A stretch of 64,000 bases of DNA from Pseudomonadota bacterium (GCA_023451735.1 JAEXYH010000071.1:124001-188000), one strand, 5' to 3'; shown: positions 52,308 through 61,963, numbered from the stretch's first letter. Notes: generated by a model from the sequence alone, not told the origin. Translations and numbers: made by a program.

Positions 52308-53645
52308 TTAGGCCTCCAGATATTCAATGACGGGAAGGACTTCTTCGCGCGGGAACAGGGCGGAGAGCATTGCCACCACCTGCTTGGCCGACTTCGTAGC
52401 GCCACCACCGCTGGCAGGGCCATTGGTGTAGAGCGTCTCGACCTCGTTGCCGATGCGCACGGCTTCCTTCATGTTGTCGCAGCGACCGGTGACGCGAACA
52501 CGCACTTCCGTCGGTTCGGGCGCTGGGGCCAAAACGTCGGCGTGGATCGAGTTGACGCCGATTAGGTCGAAGCGCAGTTCGCTTGTCCTGACGCCGGTGA
52601 TCTTGAGCCGTTCCTTGACGATCTCGAGCGCCAGCTGGCCTCTTGCCACTGCACCGGGGCCCGCATAGGAAATCTGACCCTCGCCCATGTAGCCATCGGA
52701 ATAACCGACGGAGACCTTGAGCGTCTGCGGACGCTCGCGACCGGTGACACCGGTAACGCGGATGCGGTTGGGAGCAATTTCGGTGAAGGTGATCTGTGAA
52801 AAGTCGGCGGTCACATCCGGTGTCAGGTAGGTCTTGGGGTCATGAACCTCATAAAGGATCTGTTCCTTGCAGGTATGCTCGGTAACCTTGCCGCCCGAAC
52901 CTTCGACCTTGGTGATGACGATCGCACCGTCTTCGGACACTTCGGCAATCGGGAAGCCGAGCCGGGCGAGGTCGGCAACATCCTTCTTGCCGGGTTCGGC
53001 ATAATAACCGCCGGTGACTTGGCCGCCGCATTCCAGCAGGTGGCCGACCGCCGTGCCCTTGCCGATCTTGTCCCAATCGTCCTGCGACCAGCCGAATTCA
53101 TGGATCTGCGGAGCCAGGAACATGGACGGATCGGCCACACGACCGGTGATGATGACGTCGGCACCATTGGCGAGAGCCTCGACCATCGGGGCCGCGCCCA
53201 CATAGGCGTTGGCGGATACCAGCACGTCAGCCATGCTGGAAGCCAAGGCGCCGGTTTCAAGAATTCTGGTGTCGCTGACCTTCAGGGCCTCGACAACATC
53301 ATCGCCGGAGATTGCTGCGATCTTGAGTTTGCCTAGACCCAGGCGGGTAGCAATCTCACGAACCTTGGCGGCGCCGGCCTGCGGATTGGCTGCGCCCATG
53401 TTGGTGATGATCTTGATGCCGTTCTTCTGGCAGATCGGCAGAACCGCTTCGAAGCGTTCGATCAGCAGCGGATCATAACCCTTGGTCGGATCGTTCAGTT
53501 TGGCGTTTTGAGCGATCGCGATAGTGCGCTCTGCCAGGCATTCGAAAACGAGGTAGTTGATATTGCCTTTTTCGGCGAGTTCTACCGCCGGCTCGATGCG
53601 ATCGCCGGAATATCCGGCTCCAGATCCGATGCGAATAGTGCGCAT
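52308..53645 (-). CDS. Acyclic terpene utilization AtuA-family protein (DUF1446)
   Basis: The 445-residue protein has the DUF1446 landmarks IRIGSGAGYSGDRIEPAVELAEKG, NYLVFECLAERTIA, ITNMGAANPQAGA, NGADVIITGRVADPSMFLAP and HLLECGGQVTGGYYAEPGKKD. In Pseudomonas AtuA is needed for citronellol and geraniol breakdown but its reaction is not known. The neighbours here (citrate-type transporter, CoA-transferase, thiolase) differ from the Pseudomonas atu cluster, so the substrate is more likely a polar acid. It is the second gene of the run and follows the transporter by 37 bases. Confidence 0.85.
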   Translation of the reverse strand: MRTIRIGSGAGYSGDRIEPAVELAEKGNINYLVFECLAERTIAIAQNAKLNDPTKGYDPLLIERFEAVLPICQKNGIKIITNMGAANPQAGAAKVREIATRLGLGKLKIAAISGDDVVEALKVSDTRILETGALASSMADVLVSANAYVGAAPMVEALANGADVIITGRVADPSMFLAPQIHEFGWSQDDWDKIGKGTAVGHLLECGGQVTGGYYAEPGKKDVADLARLGFPIAEVSEDGAIVITKVEGSGGKVTEHTCKEQILYEVHDPKTYLTPDVTADFSQITFTEIAPNRIRVTGVTGRERPQTLKVSVGYSDGYMGEGQISYAGPGAVARGQLALEIVKERLKITGVRTSELRFDLIGVNSIHADVLAPAPEPTEVRVRVTGRCDNMKEAVRIGNEVETLYTNGPASGGGATKSAKQVVAMLSALFPREEVLPVIEYLEA

Positions 53646-53682
53646 AATTATAACTCCTTATTTCAAATCAGGCGGGCGCGGC

Positions 53683-55011
53683 TCATCCGAACGGGGATGG
53701 GATAACACCCAGGATCACCGCGGTAATGGTCATCAGGACCGTGGCAGCGAAGAGGAATGGAATTGCCAATTTCTGATGTTCGCCGAGGCTGACGCCGGTA
53801 AGGCCCATGATCAGGAAGGTGGCAGGGGTTAGCGGGCTGACGGGGAAGCCGGTCGTCATCTGGCCAAGGATCGAGGCCTGGGCAACATGGATCGGGTCAC
53901 CACCGAAGCTGTGATAGACGTTTGCCAGAACCGGCATGACGCCGAAGTAGTAGGAGTCGGGGTCAAACAGCAGGCTGAGTGGCATCGACAGAATACCGGT
54001 GATGAAAGGAATAGCTTGCGCATGATCTGCCGGGACGTAAGTTGCGCCGGCTGCAGCCATAGCCTTGATCATGCCCGTTCCGCCCATGATGCCGGTGAAG
54101 GCGCCTGCAGCGAAAAGGATGGAGGCCATCATCAGCGCCGCCTTGGCATGCGCGTCGACGCGAGCCTTCTGGTCCTTGACCTGCGGATAGTTGATCATCA
54201 GCGCAAGCACGGTGCCGATCATGAACATTGGAGCGGCGTCAACATAACCCGAGATCATCGTGCCGAGGATCGCAAGCGCCAGTAGGATATTAACCCAGAA
54301 GAGGTGAGGACGACGGATTTCCTTCTCGGTCTCGGTCAGTTCACGCTTGTAGGCGCCTTCCGAACTTTTGCCTGCTGCGGCAACCGTGGCGCTAGCACCA
54401 AGGCCGAGGCGACGTTCTTCGCGCTTACCCATGTACCAGGCAGTAGCGAAGACAAAGATCAGGCCAACGATCTGCACGACGAAGAGCGGCGTGAAGATTG
54501 ATGACACCGGTACGTTCAGGGCAGCTGAAGCGCGCAGAACCGGGCCTGTCCAGGGCAGGAAGTTGACACCTGCGGCCATGGCGACGACGAGTGCCAGAAC
54601 ACGGCGCTGCATGCCGAGCCGGTCATAGAGAGGCAGCATGGCCGGAATGGTGACAAGGAACGTGACGGCACCGGAACCATCCAGGTGGATGATCAGTGCC
54701 AGCAGGGCGGAACCGACGACGATACGGGTCGGCTTCAGTCCGACGGCCTTCAGAATTCGGTCGATGATCGGGTCCATCATGCCGGCGTCGGTCAATACGC
54801 CGAAGAAAACGATGGCAAAGACGAACATCGCTGCTGTCGGCGCGATATTCTTGACGCCGCTGACAATGAATGTCGCGGTTTCCGCCCCAAACCCACCGAT
54901 CAGCGATGCGATGATCGGGATCACTATGAGGGCAACCAGCGGTGAAAGTTTGTTTGTCAATATCACTATTAACAATACAAGTATCGTAATTAGACCAAGA
55001 ACAGCTAGCAT
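53683..55011 (-). CDS. CitMHS-family citrate/proton symporter
   Basis: The 442-residue protein has about twelve helices. It has the LIIHLDGSGAVTFLVTIPAMLPLY block, LPWTGPVLRASAALNV, and PLSLLFDPDSYYFGVMPVLANV with TGFPVSPLTPATFLIMGLT, landmarks of CitM/CitH carriers of metal-citrate or related acids. ATG 55011, with GGGAGAG ahead, begins the first helix and is preferred to the longer frame. It is first in the cluster and likely imports its substrate. Confidence 0.9.
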   Translation of the reverse strand: MLAVLGLITILVLLIVILTNKLSPLVALIVIPIIASLIGGFGAETATFIVSGVKNIAPTAAMFVFAIVFFGVLTDAGMMDPIIDRILKAVGLKPTRIVVGSALLALIIHLDGSGAVTFLVTIPAMLPLYDRLGMQRRVLALVVAMAAGVNFLPWTGPVLRASAALNVPVSSIFTPLFVVQIVGLIFVFATAWYMGKREERRLGLGASATVAAAGKSSEGAYKRELTETEKEIRRPHLFWVNILLALAILGTMISGYVDAAPMFMIGTVLALMINYPQVKDQKARVDAHAKAALMMASILFAAGAFTGIMGGTGMIKAMAAAGATYVPADHAQAIPFITGILSMPLSLLFDPDSYYFGVMPVLANVYHSFGGDPIHVAQASILGQMTTGFPVSPLTPATFLIMGLTGVSLGEHQKLAIPFLFAATVLMTITAVILGVIPSPFG

Positions 55012-55600
55012 AATTTGCTCTCTCCCTAAGTAAATTTCCGATTTTGGAAATTTACTTTTGATTTTCAAATATTATTTCTGAAGCGTTTCCTTTTTTTATT
55101 TTGATATGCTCGTTAAATCTAAGGCAATCTCGAAAATATGCTGCCCAAAACCGATATAACTTTGCTTTCAATTGAAGGGAGCGCCTGAAGAAATTTGTGG
55201 CAGAGATATGACGTTTAAAAAAATGAATTTATCGGATCACTGTAATCAGCAAATATAATGACCGGTGAGAGGCCGTGAAAACATCATATTTTCAAATGGT
55301 TGTCGGCGTCATTGATATGGATGCTGACAGTTTTCCGCCCAAATATTGACGTTTTGTCGCACATTTTCGCTCGCCGCCCTGGAGTCACAGCCCTGTTTCC
55401 CATGTGTAGATGCGTGATCTTTAGACTGAGCTTGAGCGCTCAAGCTCGGGCCATGAGAAAATCGGCCTACAACCGAATATCAAATTTGGGTGGAATCTGC
55501 GGCGGAGTGTACTGTTGAGGAAGCCACGAGAGGGAGATGTGGACTGGGGTGGATTAGAGCGTTCGAGAGAAGCTCCGACAGGTCCGTTATGGAGAAACGC
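55012..55600. other. Non-coding, A/T-rich leader region of the acid-degradation cluster
   Basis: No gene was recognised here. The first 200 bases are markedly A/T-rich for this window (runs such as TTTCCTTTTTTTATTTTGATATG) and probably hold the promoter of the minus-strand transporter operon. A 20-bp perfect palindrome lies at 55428-55447. Confidence 0.5.
55428..55447. promoter_or_regulatory. 20-bp perfect palindrome
   Basis: GAGCTTGAGCGCTCAAGCTC is its own reverse complement over all 20 bases. It lies 417 bases from the transporter start and about 155 bases before the ParB-like remnant. It could be a protein-binding operator; no gene of the window is clearly attached to it. Confidence 0.4.
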
Positions 55601-55601
55601 G

Positions 55602-56560
55602 ATGGCTCCGGCTGGCCAGAAAATCCCTCTCAGCTCGACCAGGGATATTCCAACAAATTGGTGCTCTGCCGGCAGAAGGCCCGCAAAGTCAAAGCGGGCA
55701 TCTCGATCGAGGATTGTCAGCAGGTATTGCTCACCGCAGCCTTCTCACCAGCCTCAACGGTCGGTCGAACTCGACTCGGAAGGCAACGAAACCGCCATTT
55801 ACCGCACCCCGGCCGGGTGGCGCCGGTATCGGGCTCTGGAGCGCCTGATGGCGCAAAAGCGGCTCGCCAAAGGCGCTGACGTTTCGTGCATCGTCAGCAG
55901 AGGCGAAACACTCGAAATCAAGGACCCGCTCACCGAAAAATGTTCAGCGCGTAAGCTTGCGTCCACTCGACCAGTTTCGAGCCTTCCAGATCCTGCGCAA
56001 GCAAGGTCTGGTTGAAGAAGAGGTCGAAGCCGGTTCTTCGCGCCGAGTACGAAAGGCTTGCTGCGGATTATGCCAGGGCACGCGAATACTCCGAGGAGAC
56101 GGAGCAGAAGCTCGAAGAACTGGGTAAGGACTTCGATCGGCTCAACGACCGGCGCTTACGTGTCCGAGGTGCAAGAAATCGCCCGCGGTGGTGTCTCGTC
56201 TCGCTGGGTGCCGATGGACCATTCAAGATCGAGTGCCGTTTCGTGAGACCGGAGGATGAGCCAAGAGCTGGGATCGATCCATTGGATGGTGACGGTGATA
56301 ACGCGGATAGTGAAAGCAAACGTTCTGCCCTCGTCTGAGGCAAGCTTTTGCGACACCGCTCAAACGACCACGAGACGGTCACGCCGCTTTCGGAAATGCG
56401 CCGAGCTTGCGGTGATCATCGTCGAACAGGACGGCTTGGTCTCGGCCGAGCTCTTTTCGAGAGGAGGCTTTTGCCGTCCAGTTTTGTCCGACCCGTCGAC
56501 TCGACCGACGGGTCGGCGCTAAGCTTTGCTCCGCAAGGGTAAGCTGAAGACCTCAGACTT
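55602..56560 (+). pseudogene. Degraded plasmid-type ParB/RepB-Spo0J family gene with several frameshifts
   Basis: Successive frames together spell a ParB-N nuclease-type plasmid protein. KIPLSSTRDIP is followed in another frame by NKLVLCRQKARKVKAGISIED. Back in the first frame come GNETAIYRTPAGWRRYRALE and KRLAKGADVSCIV. NVQRVSLRPLDQFRAFQIL then RKQGLVEEEVEA lie in a third frame from 55939. YARAREYSEETEQKLEELGK and SLGADGPFKIECRFVRPEDE follow in yet others. At least five frameshifts break it, so it cannot make a full protein. Such genes sit on rhizobial plasmids and integrated elements. The remainder to 56560 is too decayed to read. Confidence 0.75.
56488..56516. repeat. 11-bp perfect inverted repeat
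   Basis: CCGACCCGTCG and CGACGGGTCGG flank the 7-base spacer ACTCGAC. It lies at the end of the ParB-like remnant. It could be a partition-type site, the edge of a lost element, or a terminator; no T-run follows. Confidence 0.45.
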
Positions 56561-56690
56561 GAGGTTCCTGAAGTCTCGGTCGGTATCTACGACCGCGCTT
56601 TTGACGCAGAATATCGAGAAACAGCGACACGGCTTCCTGTTTATCCTGATTGTGAAAACCGCTTGCAAACGATCGATGCATCGCTAACAT

Positions 56691-56704
56691 ACCGATATAT
56701 CGGT
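56691..56704. promoter_or_regulatory. Predicted GntR operator, site 1 (SDR-ABC operon)
   Basis: ACCGATATATCGGT is a 14-bp perfect palindrome ending 35 bases before the SDR start. Its core CGATATATCGGT recurs ahead of the GntR gene (site 2) and in the divergent gap at the right end (site 3). Confidence 0.65.
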
Positions 56705-56739
56705 CAGTAAGTTCGATGCAGGACTAAGGGAGTTTATCT

Positions 56740-57477
56740 TTGACGACCAGCCCCTACATGCTTTTGACAGGCGCCAGCCGAGGCATTGGCCATGCGACCG
56801 TCAAACTGTTCATGGAGCACGGCTGGCGTATTCTGACGGTTTCTCGTCAGCCTTTTTCCGAGGAATGCCGTTGGCCCTCTGCCCGCGAGAGCCATATCCA
56901 GGCCGATCTCGCCGATCTCTCAAGCATTGATGTGCTTGTTGCAACGGTGCGCGAACGTTTGCCTCACGGCAAACTGGCCGCGCTGGTAAACAACGCTGGA
57001 ATTTCCCCGAAAGGACGGGGTGGAAGCCGTCTGGGCGTCGCGGAAACGGATGCCGAAACCTGGATGAAGGTGCTGAATGTCAACCTTGTCTCCACGGCCC
57101 TTCTGGCGCGGACACTTTTACCCGAACTCGAGGCTGCACAGGGATCGATCGTCAATGTCACCTCGATTGCCGGCTCCCGCGTGCACCCGTTTGCCGGTGT
57201 CGCCTATGCGGCTTCGAAGGCTGGACTTGCTGCGTTGACCCGCGAATTGGCGCATGAATTCGGCCCGCGTGGTATTCGCGCCAATGCGATTGCGCCGGGC
57301 GAAATCGCGACCTCGATCCTGTCGCCAGGCACCGACGAACTGGTCAAGGCCGAAGTGCCGCTGGGTCGGCTCGGCACGACCGCCGAGGTTGCCAAGACCA
57401 TCTATTTTCTCTGCACCGAACAGTCGTCCTACATCAACGGTGCAGAAATCCACATCAATGGCGGACAACATGTCTGA
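56740..57477 (+). CDS. SDR-family oxidoreductase
   Basis: The 245-residue classical short-chain dehydrogenase has the cofactor motif TGASRGIG at 10-17, NNAG at 84-87, catalytic S142, Y156 and K160 (YAASK), and IAPGEIATS. Start TTG 56740 has AGGGAG 7 bases ahead, and no ATG is available nearby. It starts an operon with a PotDABC-type transporter and a GntR regulator. It probably oxidises the imported compound or a derivative, but the substrate is unknown. Confidence 0.86.
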   Translation: MTTSPYMLLTGASRGIGHATVKLFMEHGWRILTVSRQPFSEECRWPSARESHIQADLADLSSIDVLVATVRERLPHGKLAALVNNAGISPKGRGGSRLGVAETDAETWMKVLNVNLVSTALLARTLLPELEAAQGSIVNVTSIAGSRVHPFAGVAYAASKAGLAALTRELAHEFGPRGIRANAIAPGEIATSILSPGTDELVKAEVPLGRLGTTAEVAKTIYFLCTEQSSYINGAEIHINGGQHV

Positions 57478-57593
57478 CCCTGTCATCTAAGGATAGACGC
57501 AGGCCAACTGCGCACCCTGCTGGAGGAAACGAAAGGATCCGTATCAACGTCCAAGGCCCAGGATAACAGTCCGGGCCCAATCAGGGGAACGAA

Positions 57594-58646
57594 ATGAAAA
57601 ATATCTTCAAGACTGCAGCCTTCGGCATGTTCGCGCTTGCCTCAACGGCACTTGTCGCGGGGCAGGCAAATGCACGTGACCTGACGATCGTCGGCTGGGG
57701 TGGCGTGGCGCAGGCGGCGCAGAGCGACGTCTATTTCAAGCCCTTCTCGCAAAAATCCGGCAAGCCGTTTCTGGAAGAAAGCTGGGATGGCGGTTACGGC
57801 GTCTTGCAGGCCAAGATGAAGGCCGGCGCTCCGAACTGGGACGTCGTGCAGGTCGAGGCCGAAGAACTGGCGCTCGGTTGCGCCGATGGCCTTTATGAAA
57901 AGCTCGACTGGGACAAGATCGGCGTGAAGGACGAGTTCCTGCCGGAAGCCGTCAACGAGTGCGGCGCTGGCGTCTATTACTGGTCGCTGGCGATGGGATA
58001 TGACGGCGACAAGCTCAAGGACGGCCCGAAGAACTGGGTCGATTTCTGGGACACGACGAAGTTTCCGGGCAAGCGCTCGCTGCGCAAGGGCGCCAAGTAC
58101 AATCTCGAATTCGCGCTTCTGGCCGATGGCGTGAAGCCGGCCGAACTTTATGACGTCCTGTCGACCGATGAAGGCGTCGACCGGGCCTTCAAGAAGCTCG
58201 ACGAGTTGAAGCCGAATATCGTCTGGTGGGAAGCTGGCGCGCAGCCGGTGCAGTATCTCGCATCCGGCGAAGTGTCCATCGCTGCGGTCTATAACGGCCG
58301 CGTCACCGGTATCAACAAGGCGGAAGGCAAGAACTTCAAGCTGGTCTGGCCGGAAAGCATGTATGCGATCGACAGCTGGGTTATCCTCAAGGGCGCCGAG
58401 AACAAGGATGCGGCACTCGATTTCATCGCATTCGCGAGCCAGGCCGAGAACCAGGCGAAGCTGCCGCTGAAGGTGGATTACGGCATGCCGAACAAGAAGG
58501 CTGCGGCGACCATCCCGCCGGAAATCGACGCGAACCTGCCGACCAACCCGGAAAACCTGAAAGAGGCGATCCCGCTCAATGTCGATTTCTGGATCGACAA
58601 TTCCGAAGCGCTGACGGCACGCTTCAACGCATGGCTGGCGCAGTAA
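57594..58646 (+). CDS. PotD-type ABC substrate-binding protein
   Basis: The 350-residue periplasmic binding protein has a signal peptide (MKNIFKTAAFGMFALASTAL, cleavage near ANA) and the PotD/spermidine-putrescine family fold: LTIVGWGGVAQAAQSDVYFKPF, GGYGVLQAKMKAGAPNWDVVQVEAEE and IAAVYNGRVTGINK. PotD-like proteins of this subgroup bind many small amines or organic acids. GGGGAACGAA precedes ATG 57594. Three transporter subunit genes follow. The substrate is not readable. Confidence 0.87.
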   Translation: MKNIFKTAAFGMFALASTALVAGQANARDLTIVGWGGVAQAAQSDVYFKPFSQKSGKPFLEESWDGGYGVLQAKMKAGAPNWDVVQVEAEELALGCADGLYEKLDWDKIGVKDEFLPEAVNECGAGVYYWSLAMGYDGDKLKDGPKNWVDFWDTTKFPGKRSLRKGAKYNLEFALLADGVKPAELYDVLSTDEGVDRAFKKLDELKPNIVWWEAGAQPVQYLASGEVSIAAVYNGRVTGINKAEGKNFKLVWPESMYAIDSWVILKGAENKDAALDFIAFASQAENQAKLPLKVDYGMPNKKAAATIPPEIDANLPTNPENLKEAIPLNVDFWIDNSEALTARFNAWLAQ

Positions 58647-58783
58647 TCAAGCCATTTCCCGACGATCGGGAGGCTGCAGACATGCGGCCTCCCTCCTTAG
58701 CCGACATAACGGATGGATACGGCCCGCCAGATGAGCGCGACCGATCGGCTAACCGTATCCAGCGACTGAAAAAGGGGAATGGC

Positions 58784-59869
58784 GTGGCCGAATTCCGCAT
58801 ACGCTTCGATGGCGTCAGCAAATATTACGGACAGCAATGCGTAGTCGACAAGTTGAGGCTGGATATCGAGAAGGGCGAGTTCGTCAGCCTTCTCGGGCCA
58901 TCGGGATCGGGCAAGACCACGCTTCTGATGATGCTGGCCGGCTTCGAGACCGCAACCGAAGGCCAGATCCTCGTCGACGGCTACAAGGTCAATGACCTTC
59001 CGTCGCACAAGCGCGACATGGGTGTCGTGTTTCAGAACTACGCGCTCTTCCCGCACATGACCGTCGGCGCCAATGTCGCCTTTCCGCTGCAGATGCGGGG
59101 GATTTCCAGGGCTGAAATCGCGAACCGTGTAAAGACGGCACTCGACATGGTGCAGCTCGGCGCATTGTCGGAACGCAAGCCGTCGCAGCTTTCCGGCGGC
59201 CAGCAGCAGCGCGTGGCGCTTGCCCGTGCACTCGTTTTCGAGCCGCGCGTGGTGCTTATGGACGAGCCGCTCGGTGCACTCGACAAGAACCTGCGCGAAC
59301 AGATGCAGCTCGATATCCGCGCGCTGCATCAGCGGCTCGGGCTGACGATCGTGTTCGTCACCCATGATCAGGGCGAGGCGCTGACGATGTCGGACCGGAT
59401 TGCCGTGTTCAACAAGGGCAAGATCGAGCAGATCGGCACGCCGCGTCAGGTCTATGACGAGCCGGCGACACGTTTCGTGGCTGAATTCATCGGCGAGACA
59501 AATTTGATAGACGGTACGGTGGAGTCGGTTGAGCCGGCATCCGCCGTGATCCGCCTGAACAGTGATGATGTGGTGCGTGTTGCCGGCTCCGGTGGCTTGG
59601 CGGTAGGACAGGGTGTCTCGATGTCGCTTCGCCCGGAACGGCTTTCGCTGACGGACGGCCTGAGCAACAATGTAGGCCTGCCGGACAATGCCATTTCCGC
59701 CACCGTGACGGACTGTGTCTATCAGGGTGACCATCTGCGCGTGCAGCTCGCTGGTCCCGCGGACGCATCTTATGTCGTGCGTCTCGACCGCAGGTCGCCG
59801 GAGCCGCAGCGCGGCGCTCAGGTCACGGCGTTTTTCAGCCCCGAGGATTGCAAGGTGATTGCATCATGA
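58784..59869 (+). CDS. PotA-type ABC ATP-binding protein
   Basis: The 361-residue ATPase has Walker A GPSGSGKT at residues 38-45, signature LSGGQQQR, Walker B VVLMDEP, and a C-terminal TOBE domain. GTG 58784 with AAGGGG ahead begins the normal PotA N-terminus (AEFRIRFDGVSKYYG). The frame is open back to 58631 and would overlap the binding-protein gene, but those 51 residues look unrelated. It overlaps the first permease by 4 bases. Confidence 0.88.
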   Translation: MAEFRIRFDGVSKYYGQQCVVDKLRLDIEKGEFVSLLGPSGSGKTTLLMMLAGFETATEGQILVDGYKVNDLPSHKRDMGVVFQNYALFPHMTVGANVAFPLQMRGISRAEIANRVKTALDMVQLGALSERKPSQLSGGQQQRVALARALVFEPRVVLMDEPLGALDKNLREQMQLDIRALHQRLGLTIVFVTHDQGEALTMSDRIAVFNKGKIEQIGTPRQVYDEPATRFVAEFIGETNLIDGTVESVEPASAVIRLNSDDVVRVAGSGGLAVGQGVSMSLRPERLSLTDGLSNNVGLPDNAISATVTDCVYQGDHLRVQLAGPADASYVVRLDRRSPEPQRGAQVTAFFSPEDCKVIAS

Positions 59870-61047
59870 GCGGCAAGAGCTTTCTGCAGAAAAGCGGGCC
59901 GTTTCTTCTGGTTGCTCCGCTTTTCCTGTTCATCTGCCTGTTCTTCATATGGCCGCTCGGCTCCGTGCTGACGCAATCGGTTTCGGACAATGCGGTAGCG
60001 CGGCTTCTGCCGGAGACCGCCAAGGTCGCCTCTTCCTGGGATGGGGAAAGCGCGCCGGGTGCAGACCTGCAGGCGGCATTCGTCACCGATCTGCGCGCCG
60101 CAACCGACGAACAGGCCGTCGGAGACATGGTGCGCCGGTTGAACAGCGCCCAATCCGGCTTCCGGACGCTGATGAGCAAGACGCTCAGGGCCGTGCAGGA
60201 GGCCCCGGAGGGAACGATCGACCTTGTGGCGCTGGACAGGAAATGGAGCCAGCCGCAATACTGGAAGGCGATTACTGACGCCCTATCTCCGACGACCGAT
60301 CGCTATCTTCTCGCGGCCGTCGACCTGATGCGAAACGATGCCGGCGAAATCGTCTCGCAGCCGCCCGAGCAGACGATCAACGTGGCGATCTTCGGGCGGA
60401 CATTCTGGATTTCCGCGACAGTCACGATCTTCTGCGTGCTGCTTGGCTACCCCTATGCGCTGTTGATCACGGTTGCGACCGGCTGGAAAAAGCAGGCGCT
60501 GCTGGCAGCCGTGCTCTTGCCGCTCTGGACCTCGCTTCTGGTGCGCACCGCCGCATGGTTCATTTTGCTGCAGGAACAGGGGCTGATCAATTCGGCCCTG
60601 ATGGATCTCAACATCATTGCCGACCCGCTGGCGCTGATCTTCAACCGCACGGGGGTGATCATCGCCATGACGCATGTGTCTTTGCCGATGATGGTGCTGC
60701 CGATCTACAGCGTGCTCCTGACCATTCCGAAAAACCTGATGCCGGCGGCGGCCTCGCTCGGGGCGCATCCGCTCAGAGCCTTCGTTCGGGTGCTGCTGCC
60801 GCTCAGCTTCGGCGGCATTGCCGCCGGCTCGCTGCTCGTCTTCATGTCGGCAATCGGATATTACATCACGCCGGCGCTGATCGGCGGGGCAGGGGACCAG
60901 ATGATCAGTTCCTTCATCGCCTTCCATGCCCAGAACTCGGGCAACTGGGGCATGGCGAGCGCGCTCGGCATCGTGCTGCTTGTCGTCACCATCATCCTCT
61001 ATGCCGTCTATGACCGGCTCGCCACACAGCGGGAAAGGAGCGCCTGA
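59866..61047 (+). CDS. PotB-type ABC permease with long periplasmic insertion
   Basis: The 393-residue permease has its first helix at residues 10-35 and then about 130 polar residues (from SDNAVARLLPETAKVA to about NDAGEIVSQ) before the remaining five helices and the EAA loop ASLGAHPLRAFVRVLLPLS. Most PotB proteins are about 280 residues, so the insertion is notable but known in some members of this subgroup. It overlaps the ATPase stop (ATGA) and the next permease (TGATG). Confidence 0.87.
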   Translation: MSGKSFLQKSGPFLLVAPLFLFICLFFIWPLGSVLTQSVSDNAVARLLPETAKVASSWDGESAPGADLQAAFVTDLRAATDEQAVGDMVRRLNSAQSGFRTLMSKTLRAVQEAPEGTIDLVALDRKWSQPQYWKAITDALSPTTDRYLLAAVDLMRNDAGEIVSQPPEQTINVAIFGRTFWISATVTIFCVLLGYPYALLITVATGWKKQALLAAVLLPLWTSLLVRTAAWFILLQEQGLINSALMDLNIIADPLALIFNRTGVIIAMTHVSLPMMVLPIYSVLLTIPKNLMPAAASLGAHPLRAFVRVLLPLSFGGIAAGSLLVFMSAIGYYITPALIGGAGDQMISSFIAFHAQNSGNWGMASALGIVLLVVTIILYAVYDRLATQRERSA

Positions 61048-61820
61048 TGCCGGCCAAAACACTGCAATGGCTCTTCGGAGCGCTGATGGCTGCATTCCTG
61101 ATCGTTCCGCTTCTGGTCATGATGCCGCTTGCCTTCACCTCAAGCCTGCTTCTCGTCTATCCGATACCGTCATTCTCGTTTCGCTGGTTCGTCGAGCTGT
61201 TCACCGCACCGGCCTGGCAAAGGGCGATCGTCAACAGCCTGATCATCGGCTTCGGAACCACGGTGCTGGCGACGGTTCTCGGCGTGCTGGCGGCGCTCGG
61301 CCTGCGGCGGCGCCTGCCGATGATCCGCACGCTGTTCATGCTGCCGATGGTGGTGCCCGCGGTGGTGCTCGGCATCGGCATGCAGATCCTGCTGGCGCGT
61401 ATCGGGCTTGCCAATACGCATCTGGCGGTCATCATCGCGCATACGGTCGTGGCGGTGCCCTTCGTCATCGTCAGCGTTTCCGGATCTCTGGCTGGCATAG
61501 ACAGGCGGGTGGAGCTCGCGGCGGCAAGTCTTGGCGCTTCTCCGCAAAGAGTATTCGGCAAGGTTACGCTGCCGCTTGCCATGCCCGGCATCCTGACCGG
61601 TGCGGTTCTGGCATTTGCGACGTCGCTGGACGAGGTGGTGCTGACGCTGTTCGTCGCCGGGCCGAACCAGAGAACGCTGGCGCGCCAGATGTTTTCCACC
61701 ATTCGTGACAATATCAGCCCGGCGATCGCGGCGGCGGCCTTCCTGTTCATCTTCGGCACACTGCTGCTTGCTGCCGTGGTGTTGATCGTCCGACGGAAAA
61801 AGGAGGTGGCTGCGATCTAG
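61047..61820 (+). CDS. PotC-type ABC permease
   Basis: The 257-residue permease has six helices and the loop AAASLGASPQRVFGKVTLPLAMPGIL. It pairs with the upstream permease to form the channel. The standard PotC length is kept. Confidence 0.9.
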   Translation: MPAKTLQWLFGALMAAFLIVPLLVMMPLAFTSSLLLVYPIPSFSFRWFVELFTAPAWQRAIVNSLIIGFGTTVLATVLGVLAALGLRRRLPMIRTLFMLPMVVPAVVLGIGMQILLARIGLANTHLAVIIAHTVVAVPFVIVSVSGSLAGIDRRVELAAASLGASPQRVFGKVTLPLAMPGILTGAVLAFATSLDEVVLTLFVAGPNQRTLARQMFSTIRDNISPAIAAAAFLFIFGTLLLAAVVLIVRRKKEVAAI

Positions 61821-61963
61821 CGCCGCAGCCACGTTGTCGGATCTCCGCCAAACCTTCCTGTTGTTCCTTCTCGTAGGTGCCGAACACCCGCGGGACAGCG
61901 CTTTACTTGCAAAATCTCAGGATATTCCTTGCAAACGACGAAGAAGAGGCTAGGGAGGAGCCG

